From contig USCR01000033.1 of NCBI GenBank assembly GCA_900553295.1, forward strand, positions 1 through 19,037: 19,037 bases of DNA. The letters run 5' to 3'. Below the pieces are notes generated by a model that was not told where the DNA came from, searched no databases, and saw nothing but the letters and a program-made list of their open reading frames with translations. Shown piece after piece: positions 7,157 to 13,944 of the stretch (the stretch's first letter is position 1; every line of letters starts with the position of its first letter). Made by a program: the position numbers and the translations under genes. The stretch comes from an uncultured Eubacteriales bacterium (GTDB lineage: Bacteria > Bacillota > Clostridia > Christensenellales > Aristaeellaceae).

Positions 7157-8623
7157 ATGCGGGATATGGTGGTGCTGGTAGAGCTGAACGGAGCATGCTG
7201 CCGTTCCATGGCGCGGAAGCTACGGGCAGAACATATTTATTGCAAAATTCTTCCTGCAACCGCAACCGCAGAGGAGATTCTGGCCCAGGATCCCCTGGGC
7301 GTATTACTGGCGGGAGGAGACACGGGGGAGCCGGCCGTTTTTCCGGAGGGATGCGGCTGGACAAAAACAGGACTGCCACTTCTGGCCATGGGGGATGCCG
7401 CCCTGGGCCTGTGCCTGGCCCTGGGTGGATCGCTGACTCCCCGTGAGGATACCCCGCGGGTGGTGCAGATTACATTGAGCGACCGGCATCCCGCACTCTT
7501 TGACCAGGTGGAGACGGAGGAACGGTATTTGGCGCATCCTCGCTGCATGGTGCTATGCGAAGGCATGGAAGCCATCGTGCAGTCCCCGGAGGGAGTGCTG
7601 GGCCTGTATCAGCGGGAGCGCAAGCTCTATGGCATGGCCTTCCAGGTGGAACAGAATGACCCCGACGGGGTTCAGCTGCTGGTCAATTTCTGCCGGGGCC
7701 TGTGCGGCTGCACACCCTGGTGGAGCAACCAGGCTTTTGCGGAGCGGGCGGTGGAGGAAATCCGCCGCTGCGTGGGCGAGGGCGAAGCAGTGTGCGCATT
7801 ATCCGGCGGCGTGGACAGCGGCGTGTGTGCCCTGCTGGGCAACATGGCCATTGGATCCAGGCTGCACTGCATTTTTGTGGATACCGGCCTGCTGCGTAAG
7901 GGTGAAGGCGACCGGGTCATGAGCTTTTATAAGGACACCGTGGGGCTGAACCTGACACGGGTGGACGCAGGGGAACGCTTCCTGACTGCCCTGAAAGGTG
8001 TGCGCCGCGCCGAGGAAAAGGAACAGATCATTTTCCGCCTGCTCAATGAGGAATTGGAAAAGGTCGTCAGCCAGCTGGGCAACGTACGCATGCTGCTGCA
8101 GGGTACGAATTACAGCGATACCCTGGCGGCCGGTACGCTGTTTCCCCTGAATGCCCCAGAGCATGGTATGCAGGTAATTGAGCCCGTGCGGGAACTGTTC
8201 AAGGATGAAATCCGCCGGGTGGGTGAAGAACTGGGGCTGCCGCCCATTATTATCCAGCGTCAGCCCTTCCCCGGAAGCGGCCTTGCCCTGCGTATCCTTA
8301 GCGATGTTACCGAAGAAAAGCTGGATATCCTTCGGGAGGCAGACGCAATCTTCCGGGGAGAAATTGAAGAAACGGGGCAGAGCAAACGTCTGTGGCAATA
8401 TTTTGCTACCCTGGCGGATAATCCCGCGGAGGATGGACGCAACATGGTGGTCACGCTTCGGGCTGTACAGGTATGCGAGGGAAGCGCCGCCATGGCAGCA
8501 CGCTTACCCTATGACCTTTTGGAAAAGGTGGTACAGCTGATCCGCGAGCGGGTACCCCAGGTACGTCGGGTGGTGTATGACCTTACGCCCTCCAGCAACT
8601 ACAAAGCGGTGGAATGGCGGTAA
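7157..8623 (+). CDS. GMP synthase-like protein with inactivated glutaminase domain
   Basis: A 488-residue homologue of GuaA, which normally aminates XMP to GMP using ammonia from glutamine. The N-terminal class I amidotransferase fold is recognisable (GVLLAGGD, ending at about residue 180), but the nucleophile elbow reads LLAMGDAAL, with Gly79 where Cys is expected. The catalytic His of the FHPE motif is Gln163, although Glu165 remains. The PP-loop ATP-pyrophosphatase domain is intact (SGGVDS, 216-221), as are RQPFPG and QYFATL. However, the SHHNVGG lid segment is missing, the region between QYFA and DGR is shorter, and the KPPATIEWE-like C-terminus reads SSNYKAVEWR. ATG 7157 has GAGGTGG 5 bases upstream; a GTG at 7148 overlaps that site. 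It probably works with free ammonia or on another substrate. It stands alone, divergent from the BMP transporter. Confidence 0.85.
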   Translation: MRDMVVLVELNGACCRSMARKLRAEHIYCKILPATATAEEILAQDPLGVLLAGGDTGEPAVFPEGCGWTKTGLPLLAMGDAALGLCLALGGSLTPREDTPRVVQITLSDRHPALFDQVETEERYLAHPRCMVLCEGMEAIVQSPEGVLGLYQRERKLYGMAFQVEQNDPDGVQLLVNFCRGLCGCTPWWSNQAFAERAVEEIRRCVGEGEAVCALSGGVDSGVCALLGNMAIGSRLHCIFVDTGLLRKGEGDRVMSFYKDTVGLNLTRVDAGERFLTALKGVRRAEEKEQIIFRLLNEELEKVVSQLGNVRMLLQGTNYSDTLAAGTLFPLNAPEHGMQVIEPVRELFKDEIRRVGEELGLPPIIIQRQPFPGSGLALRILSDVTEEKLDILREADAIFRGEIEETGQSKRLWQYFATLADNPAEDGRNMVVTLRAVQVCEGSAAMAARLPYDLLEKVVQLIRERVPQVRRVVYDLTPSSNYKAVEWR

Positions 8624-8626
8624 TAA

Positions 8627-8664
8627 AAAGCGCGCATGGAAAGCAACTTCTCCATGCGCGCTTT
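8627..8664 (+). terminator. Hairpin after the GuaA-like gene
   Basis: Perfect 14-bp inverted repeat AAAGCGCGCATGGA (8627-8640) and TCCATGCGCGCTTT (8651-8664), starting four bases after the stop codon. The downstream T-run is short (TTTCT), so termination may be partial; a second terminator follows at 8721. Confidence 0.75.
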
Positions 8665-8668
8665 CTAT

Positions 8669-8691
8669 AAAAAAAGGAGCTGATTGGCTCC
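8669..8691 (-). terminator. Terminator of the murA/J-domain operon
   Basis: On the minus strand GGAGC (complement of 8687-8691), a six-base loop and GCTCC (complement of 8676-8680) are followed by seven T (complement of 8669-8675). It faces the J-domain gene and would end the murA transcript. Confidence 0.75.
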
Positions 8692-8720
8692 GGGGAACTG
8701 TCCAGATATCCTGGAAAGGT

Positions 8721-8755
8721 GTCGGAGGGGCCGTAGCCCCTCTGACGTATTTTTA
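8721..8755 (+). terminator. Second plus-strand terminator in the 8624-8800 gap
   Basis: GTCGGAGGGGC (8721-8731) and GCCCCTCTGAC (8736-8746) pair over 11 positions with one G-U wobble, around a short CGTA loop, followed by GTATTTTTAT. It is an intrinsic terminator in tandem with the hairpin at 8627-8664. A small TCCAG/CTGGA hairpin lies just upstream (8701-8715). No gene was found in this gap. Confidence 0.75.
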
Positions 8756-8800
8756 TAAACCGGCTTTTGATAGGGACCCGTGGGGACAGAAGCAACACTT

Positions 8801-9319
8801 TCACCTTTTCCAGTGCAGAAGCTTTTTCAGCTTGCCCTGGAGGGTGGCGCTTTCCTTCATGGCCAGGGCTGCGTCCAGGGCGCCCTGACGGTATACATTG
8901 TTTTCAGGATCTCTGCGCACCGCTTCCCGAAAGCTGGCATGAGCGGATTCGTATTGTCGCATCTCCATGAGAATATGCCCCTGAAGATAGTACCACTCAT
9001 CGTCCCGTATCTCGGCACGAAGGAGCTGACGCAGGGCGCTTTCCGGATTATTCTGCCGGAGCATTTTGCGTGCCAGATGCTTGGCATCCTCTGGCGGGAG
9101 GGTATGGGTGTAGGTGTTTACACGCTTGGGCGAAGCCAAGCGGAGCGCTTCCTCATAGGCAAGGTTCAACGCCAACAGCTTCTCCTGAGCGGCACGCTGC
9201 TCTTCCGCGTCCAGGAACTGATCAGGATGACATTTTTTTACCAATGCACGGTAGGCGGCACGAACCTCCTCCGCATCGGCGGCGCCGTGAAGGCCCAGCA
9301 CTTCAAAGGGATTGTTCGT
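8801..9319 (-). CDS. Small J-domain (DnaJ-like) protein with helical-repeat C-terminus
   Basis: A cytoplasmic co-chaperone-like protein of about 172 residues. The N-terminus is a J domain (NPFEVLGL, then AAYRALVKKCHPDQF with the HPD motif that stimulates Hsp70 ATPase). The C-terminal half has TPR-like helices (YYLQGHILMEMRQYESAHASFREAVRRDP, described by position about 105-135). The start is a puzzle. The J-domain residues NPFEVLG lie upstream of the first GTG (9301), which has no properly spaced ribosome binding site. A strong GGAGG (complement of 9327-9331) sits 7 bases before an in-frame ACG (complement of 9317-9319), and an in-frame TAA follows upstream. I use the ACG as the likely start, mutated from ATG or a rare codon; the conservative alternative is GTG 9301. 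It follows murA by 32 bases. Confidence 0.75.
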   Translation of the reverse strand, partial: TNNPFEVLGLHGAADAEEVRAAYRALVKKCHPDQFLDAEEQRAAQEKLLALNLAYEEALRLASPKRVNTYTHTLPPEDAKHLARKMLRQNNPESALRQLLRAEIRDDEWYYLQGHILMEMRQYESAHASFREAVRRDPENNVYRQGALDAALAMKESATLQGKLKKLLHWKR

Positions 9320-9351
9320 AGAACCACCTCCTTTTTATGGCAGGGCGCCCT

Positions 9352-10617
9352 TTAGATGGTTTCCCGCTTGATATCCGCCCCCAGGGAGCGGAGCTTTTGT
9401 TCGATATGCTCATAGCCACGGTCGATATACTCGGGCTCATAGATTTCCGTCACGCCCTTGGCCATTAACCCGGCAACCACCAGCGCGGCGCCGGCACGCA
9501 AATCCGTGGTGGTTACCGGCGCGCCGTAGAGCTGCGGAACGCCCTCGATAATGGCCATGCGCTCCACGACGCGGACGCGCGCGCCCATGCGGCGAATCTC
9601 ATCCAGGTGCTTGAAGCGCTGCTCAAAAATGGTCTCGGTCACAATGCTGGTGCCGTGGGCCGTGGTCAGCAGGGCACTCATGGGCTGCTGCAGATCCGTG
9701 GGAAAGCCGGGGTATACCTGCGTCTTGATGTTAACGGCCCGATGGCCCCCCAGGGTACGAACGCGGATGGCATCGTCACTGTCGGACACTTTGACACCCA
9801 TCTCCAGCAGCTTGGCCGTGAGCGCTTCCATATGCTGAGGGATGCAGCCGCGGATAATCACGTCCCCGCGTGTTGCGGCCGCGGCAATCATCAGCGTCCC
9901 CGTCTCAATCTGATCGGGGATGACCGCATACGTACAACCGTGAAGGTGCTGCTGCCCGCGGATACGGATTACGTCGGTGCCTGCGCCCTTGACTTTGGCG
10001 CCCATGCTGTTGAGAAAGTTGGCCAGGTCTACAATATGCGGCTCTTTTGCGGCATTATAAATAATGGTGGTACCTTTGGCCTTGGCAGCGGCCAGCATCA
10101 CGTTAATGGTGCCGCCAACGGTTACCATATCAAAAAACACATCTCCGCCGGTCAGCGCATCGCAGCGGGCGTTGATCATGCCGCCGCGTTCCTCGGCCTC
10201 CGCGCCCAGGCTCATAAATCCCTTTAAGTGCTGATCGATGGGGCGGGAACCGATTTCACAGCCTCCGGGGGAAGCCACCCGTGCCTTGCCGCAGCGCCCC
10301 AAAAGCGCGCCGATGAGATAGTAGCTGGCCCGTAAACGCTGGGAATCCCGATAGGATACCTCATACCCTTCCGCGGAGCGCGGGTCCACGGTTAAAAACT
10401 CGCCGGGCACATAGGTCACCTTTGCGCCCAGGGAACGGAGAATATCCACCAGGGCATGAACATCTTCAATATCGGGGAGATTCTCAATGGTGCATGGATC
10501 ATTGCTCAGCAGCATGGCGGGGATGACGGCAACCGCCGTGTTTTTTCCGCCGCTGACGCGAACCTCGCCCTCCAAGGCGTTCCCGCCGGTAATCAGCATT
10601 CGTTCTTTCATGGGCAT
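9352..10617 (-). CDS. murA: UDP-N-acetylglucosamine 1-carboxyvinyltransferase MurA
   Basis: Transfers enolpyruvate from PEP to UDP-GlcNAc, the first committed step of peptidoglycan synthesis, in the cytoplasm; it is the fosfomycin target. The protein of about 421 residues has the EPSP-synthase fold. Visible marks are SGGKNTA near residue 22-28 (active-site Lys), RASYYLIGALL, the catalytic loop PGGCEIGSRPID with Cys at about 120 (the Cys form, fosfomycin-sensitive type), and PGFPTDLQQP with the catalytic Asp. Starts at TTG 10629, ATG 10617 and ATG 10611 are all in frame. A strong GGAGGTGA (complement of about 10639-10646) is separated from the ATGs by a 6-bp hairpin. If that hairpin folds, ATG 10617 lies about 8 unpaired bases from the site, so I chose it. 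The J-domain gene follows. Confidence 0.95.
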   Translation of the reverse strand: MPMKERMLITGGNALEGEVRVSGGKNTAVAVIPAMLLSNDPCTIENLPDIEDVHALVDILRSLGAKVTYVPGEFLTVDPRSAEGYEVSYRDSQRLRASYYLIGALLGRCGKARVASPGGCEIGSRPIDQHLKGFMSLGAEAEERGGMINARCDALTGGDVFFDMVTVGGTINVMLAAAKAKGTTIIYNAAKEPHIVDLANFLNSMGAKVKGAGTDVIRIRGQQHLHGCTYAVIPDQIETGTLMIAAAATRGDVIIRGCIPQHMEALTAKLLEMGVKVSDSDDAIRVRTLGGHRAVNIKTQVYPGFPTDLQQPMSALLTTAHGTSIVTETIFEQRFKHLDEIRRMGARVRVVERMAIIEGVPQLYGAPVTTTDLRAGAALVVAGLMAKGVTEIYEPEYIDRGYEHIEQKLRSLGADIKRETI

Positions 10618-10621
10618 GATC

Positions 10622-10646
10622 TCCGGCAAAGGCCGGAATCACCTCC
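10622..10646 (-). promoter_or_regulatory. Ribosome binding site and hairpin that decide the murA start
   Basis: On the minus strand GGAGG (complement of 10642-10646) is followed by TCCGGC, a CTTT loop and GCCGGA (complement of 10622-10637). Four free bases then lead to ATG 10617. Linear spacing to that ATG is too long, but with the stem folded it is about 8. Confidence 0.45.
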
Positions 10647-10693
10647 TGCGTGTTAATGGCGCAGGCAACCGCAGATGCGATTGCAATAGTTAT

Positions 10694-10722
10694 ATTATAC
10701 ACATAGCAAAGCGAAAAAACAA
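10694..10722 (-). promoter_or_regulatory. Promoter of murA
   Basis: On the minus strand TTGTTT (complement of 10717-10722), a 17-base spacer and a perfect TATAAT (complement of 10694-10699). Transcription would begin near 10687, about 70 bases before the murA ATG. Confidence 0.8.
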
Positions 10723-10849
10723 GAGGCGCAGGCACAGCCATGCCGCGCAGAGATGCGTCTTTTAGGAAAGCGGAGCGCAAAGGTGATGGCAGGGCGCTGA
10801 AATGTGGTTTTACATTTATAACAAAGGGGAAAAACTTTTCACCTGTGAG

Positions 10850-10879
10850 TTGACAGCGCAGGGGGAAACATGCTATAAT
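10850..10879 (+). promoter_or_regulatory. Promoter of uppP
   Basis: Consensus -35 TTGACA (10850-10855), 18-base spacer, consensus -10 TATAAT (10874-10879) preceded by TGC (extended -10). It predicts a start near 10886 and a 5' leader of about 65 bases. The remainder of the 10630-10949 gap contains the divergent murA promoter, and no gene was recognised. Confidence 0.92.
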
Positions 10880-10910
10880 GCTGTGTCGGGCAGGATACCC
10901 GAAGGAAAAG

Positions 10911-10930
10911 CAATCCCGCTGGCGGGATTG
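10911..10930 (+). promoter_or_regulatory. Perfect hairpin or dyad in the uppP leader
   Basis: CAATCCCGC (10911-10919) and GCGGGATTG (10922-10930) form a perfect 9-bp inverted repeat with only two bases between the arms. It lies downstream of the predicted start site and 4 bases before the GGGAGG ribosome binding site. It could be a protein-binding dyad or an RNA hairpin affecting translation. Confidence 0.4.
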
Positions 10931-10949
10931 GGCAGGGAGGACAAAAAGC

Positions 10950-11813
10950 ATGAATGTGTTTCAGGCGGCGGTGCTAGGCCTGGTGCAGGGCCTGGCAGAA
11001 TTTTTACCGATATCGTCCAGCGGTCATCTGATTCTGGCGCGCATGCTCATGGGCATCTCGAATGCGGAGGCAGCCACTGGGAGCTATATGATACTGGATG
11101 TGCTCCTGCACACAGGGACGTTGCTGGCAGTGATGGTTGTATTCTGGAAAGATTGGTGGGGCATTCTGAAAAATCCCTTCAAGTCCCGCTTGCTGCTGTT
11201 GCTGATTGTGGCATCCATTCCCGCGCTGGTGGTGGTGCTGCTCTTCAATGACCTCGTGGAGCAATTTTTCACCGGTTGGTTCCTGGGCGTGAGCTTCCTG
11301 ATGACGGCGGTGTTCCTGCTGGTGGCGGAGTGGATCAGCAGCAAAAACGTCCACCGGGCAACCAAGCCCGGCATGAAGCATGCCATCGCCATGGGCATTA
11401 TGCAGGCTGTGGCGCTTCTGCCTGGGGTGAGCCGCAGCGGCTCCACCATGACCGGCGGACTGTGCACCCGGCTGGATCGGAAGGCAGCCGCCAAGTTCGC
11501 CTTTATGATGAGCGCGCCGGCGATTCTGGGCAGCCTGCTGTTTGAAGGCAAGGATGCCATCGAAATGGGCTACCTGGCCGAGCTGTCGCTGATTCCCACA
11601 CTGGTGGGCATGGTTGTGGCGGCAGTGAGCGGTTACCTGGCGATTCGCTTCATGCTTCAGCTGATTCAGAAGATTTCGTTGAACTGGTTTGCGCTGTATG
11701 TGGCTATTGTGGGCGTTGTGGTGCTGGTGCTGCAGCTGGCAGGGGTGCCGGGCGTACCACCCTTTGAGATTCCCACGCTGGGCGCTGTGGCGCAGGCATT
11801 GCGGATGGGTTAA
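10950..11813 (+). CDS. uppP: Undecaprenyl-diphosphate phosphatase UppP/BacA
   Basis: Integral membrane phosphatase that regenerates undecaprenyl phosphate, the lipid carrier for peptidoglycan and other wall polymers; high expression gives bacitracin tolerance. The 287-residue protein has the family motifs QGLAE (13-17) followed by PISSSGH (20-26), and PGVSRSGST (158-166), plus about eight hydrophobic helices. ATG 10950 has GGGAGG at 10935-10940, 9 bases upstream. An in-frame ATG at 10878 lies inside the -10 element and cannot be on the transcript. The gene is divergent from murA, another wall-precursor enzyme, and is followed by a strong terminator, so it appears monocistronic. Confidence 0.96.
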   Translation: MNVFQAAVLGLVQGLAEFLPISSSGHLILARMLMGISNAEAATGSYMILDVLLHTGTLLAVMVVFWKDWWGILKNPFKSRLLLLLIVASIPALVVVLLFNDLVEQFFTGWFLGVSFLMTAVFLLVAEWISSKNVHRATKPGMKHAIAMGIMQAVALLPGVSRSGSTMTGGLCTRLDRKAAAKFAFMMSAPAILGSLLFEGKDAIEMGYLAELSLIPTLVGMVVAAVSGYLAIRFMLQLIQKISLNWFALYVAIVGVVVLVLQLAGVPGVPPFEIPTLGAVAQALRMG

Positions 11814-11831
11814 GCGCACGAAACAACCACA

Positions 11832-11885
11832 GGAGAGGGCAAGTTTTTTCCACACTCATGGAAAGAACCTGTCCTCTCCTTTTTC
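11832..11885 (+). terminator. Terminator of uppP
   Basis: Long imperfect stem, 11832-11852 with 11859-11879, about 21 pairs with one mismatch and a few G-U wobbles, loop CACTCA, followed by TTTTT. A strong intrinsic terminator. Confidence 0.88.
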
Positions 11886-11926
11886 TGCGTGGGGTTTATG
11901 GGGTTCCGCTGTATAAACTTTTCCCG

Positions 11927-11952
11927 GTATCCATAAACTGAACCATGGATAC
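11927..11952 (+). promoter_or_regulatory. Dyad before the coiled-coil protein gene
   Basis: GTATCCAT (11927-11934) and ATGGATAC (11945-11952) form a perfect 8-bp inverted repeat with a 10-base spacer. It lies downstream of a TATAAA (11912-11917) that could be a -10 lacking a good -35. The half-site resembles the dyad at 7110-7134. Confidence 0.4.
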
Positions 11953-11973
11953 TGCGGAAAGGACGGTAAAAAC

Positions 11974-12747
11974 ATGCGGAAACAAACGGTATTGTTGGTT
12001 ATGGCGCTGTGCATCATGGGCATTGTGACCTGCGTGATGTGGGGCGAGCGGGATGCGGAACGCGCACTGCGCAGTTCGGCGGAAAGCCGCCTGGCGCAAA
12101 CGCGGGAACAGCTGATGCAGGCGCAGGCCTTGCAGGAGGACGCCGAGGATGCCCTGTCCGCCGGGAAAGAAACCTGGCAGGAGCAGCTGGCCACGGTAAC
12201 CGCAGAGCGGGACGAACTGTCGGTGAGCAATGCGGCGCTTCAGGCCCAGGCGGAGGAAGCGGCAAACGCGTTGGCGCAGGCGCAAACGCAGCAGGCGAGC
12301 CTGGAGGCCAGCTTGACGGAGGCCCAGGCGGCAGCAACGGCAGCGGAATCCGCGCTGGCAGAAAAAACCGCAGCCCTGGAAGCCATGGGCCAGGAGCTCG
12401 CCGCAGCACAGGCAAACGCAAGCACTGCGGAGACCCTGGAAACAAAGCTTGACCAGCTCCAGCAGGACAAGGATACTCTCGCGGCGGAACTGACGGATTG
12501 CGAAACCCAACTGGACCAGGCACAGGCAGAAAAAGCGCGCCTGACGGCTGAGCTGGAACAGGCTCAAACGGGTCAGGCGCGCTATGAGGCGTTGCGCAAG
12601 GAAACCGAAGCCGCACGCCTCATCTGGGACATGATGGAGCAGGACATGGACAATCTGGCGGTACGGAAATCCGTGGAAGCGGCCATTGCCAACTTCCAGC
12701 AAAAGTATCCGGATAGCCTGATGGTGTTCCGCCTGCCGGATCAGTGA
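11974..12747 (+). CDS. Membrane-anchored coiled-coil protein of unknown function
   Basis: A 257-residue protein with one N-terminal transmembrane segment (about residues 5-23, positive charge before it). A long Ala/Gln/Glu-rich heptad-like coiled coil follows (about 26-205). The C-terminal 50 residues are less repetitive and end in YPDSLMVFRLPDQ. If the Arg-Lys N-terminus stays inside, the coiled coil would face outside the membrane, reminiscent of FtsB- or LapA-like or wall-associated scaffolds. No enzymatic motif is visible. ATG 11974 has AAGGACGG about 9 bases upstream. It lies after the uppP terminator with a dyad before it, and its stop overlaps the convergent methyltransferase gene by 7 bases. 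The repeat composition makes similarity searches unreliable, so I give no function. Confidence 0.8.
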   Translation: MRKQTVLLVMALCIMGIVTCVMWGERDAERALRSSAESRLAQTREQLMQAQALQEDAEDALSAGKETWQEQLATVTAERDELSVSNAALQAQAEEAANALAQAQTQQASLEASLTEAQAAATAAESALAEKTAALEAMGQELAAAQANASTAETLETKLDQLQQDKDTLAAELTDCETQLDQAQAEKARLTAELEQAQTGQARYEALRKETEAARLIWDMMEQDMDNLAVRKSVEAAIANFQQKYPDSLMVFRLPDQ

Positions 12748-13913
12748 AGCAACTGGAAAATGCCGCACTTGAGATACTGGGTTTCCGGCGCCGCGGGGAG
12801 GATGGGATGATCCCGGCCCTGGGTGCGGTATTCCACCTGACGCAGCTGCACGTGGGCATCCCGGGCAGCGTCCCGGACGATTTCCAGGAAGTGCGCGGGC
12901 AGAATGTGCTGTGAGCAGGAGCAGGTGACCAGATAGCCCCCCTCCCGCACCATTTTCATGGCGCGCAGGTTGATTTCCTTATAGCCGCGGGCGGCGCTGG
13001 CCACAGCAGCGCGGGTCTTGGTAAAGGCGGGCGGGTCCAGGATAATCACGTCGTACTTTTCACCATGGCGGCTCTGCTCGGCCAATAGGTCAAAGGCGTT
13101 GGCTTCCTGAAAGTGCACACGGTCTTCCAAGACATTGAGCCGGGCGTTTTCCGTGGCGAACTGGCAGGCATACTCGGAAATATCCACCCCGGTAACCTCC
13201 CGGGCACCATAGTGCCCCGCATGGAGGGCAAAGCTGCCGGTATGGGTGAAGCAATCCAATACCCGGGCGTCCCGCACAAAGGGTGCGATGGCGGCCCGGT
13301 TTTCTTTTTGATCCAGGAAGAAGCCGGTTTTCTGCCCCTGCTTTACGTCCACCCAGAAGTGCACGCCGTTTTCCACCATTTCCACCCGGTCGGGAACCTG
13401 ACCATATCGAAGGCCCGTGTATTGTTCCAGCCCCTCCAAGGCGCGCACGGGCACATCACTGCGCTCATAGATTCCTGCGGGATGAAGCAGCTCCACCAGC
13501 GCGTCGGTGACATCCTGTTTATAGCGCTCCATGCCCAGTGCCAGGCATTGCATGACCAGCACGTCCCCAAAGCTATCCCCGATCAGCGCGGGGAGCCGGT
13601 CGCTCTCGGCAAAGATCAGCCGGCAGGAGTGCAGGTCCGCGAAGGCACGGCGATATTCCACCGCCTCCCGCACCCGGCGAAAAATGAAGTCCCGGTCCAC
13701 GGGCTCGTCATGCAGGGTCATCATCCGCAGGGAAATCTGCGATTTGGGGTTGTAAAACGCCCGCCCAAGAAATCGGCCCCGGCTGGATACCACGTCCAGC
13801 ACGTCTCCGGGTTCATACGTGCCGGAAACCTGGGCGATGTCGCTACGGAACACCCATGGATGCCCACCCAGCACCCGCTTTTCCTTGCCGGGAATCAGCA
13901 CGGCTTTTGCCAT
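12741..13913 (-). CDS. RlmI-like class I SAM-dependent rRNA methyltransferase
   Basis: A 390-residue protein with an N-terminal PUA-like RNA-binding domain (about 1-80, including GHPWVFRSDI and the GRFLGRAFYNPKS segment). A middle EEHD-like domain and a Rossmann-fold methyltransferase domain follow. Motifs include KTGFFLDQKENR, the SAM-binding DCFTHTGSFALHAG, VTGVDIS, and the catalytic IILDPPAF, then TCSCSQH with conserved Cys. Homologues methylate C5 of a cytosine in 23S rRNA (E. coli RlmI, C1962). ATG 13913 has AGGAGG 7-8 bases upstream (complement of 13921-13926); a longer reading upstream is not supported. It follows nadE by 31 bases and is the last gene of the operon, with no obvious terminator before the convergent gene. 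Confidence 0.88.
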   Translation of the reverse strand: MAKAVLIPGKEKRVLGGHPWVFRSDIAQVSGTYEPGDVLDVVSSRGRFLGRAFYNPKSQISLRMMTLHDEPVDRDFIFRRVREAVEYRRAFADLHSCRLIFAESDRLPALIGDSFGDVLVMQCLALGMERYKQDVTDALVELLHPAGIYERSDVPVRALEGLEQYTGLRYGQVPDRVEMVENGVHFWVDVKQGQKTGFFLDQKENRAAIAPFVRDARVLDCFTHTGSFALHAGHYGAREVTGVDISEYACQFATENARLNVLEDRVHFQEANAFDLLAEQSRHGEKYDVIILDPPAFTKTRAAVASAARGYKEINLRAMKMVREGGYLVTCSCSQHILPAHFLEIVRDAARDAHVQLRQVEYRTQGRDHPILPAAPETQYLKCGIFQLLH

Positions 13914-13944
13914 GGAAAATCCTCCTTGACGTAATGCATTTTTT

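Noticed and set aside
10878..10949. Earlier uppP start at ATG 10878
   Set aside because: It overlaps the -10 element and lies before the predicted transcription start; ATG 10950 has a good ribosome binding site and the normal protein N-terminus.
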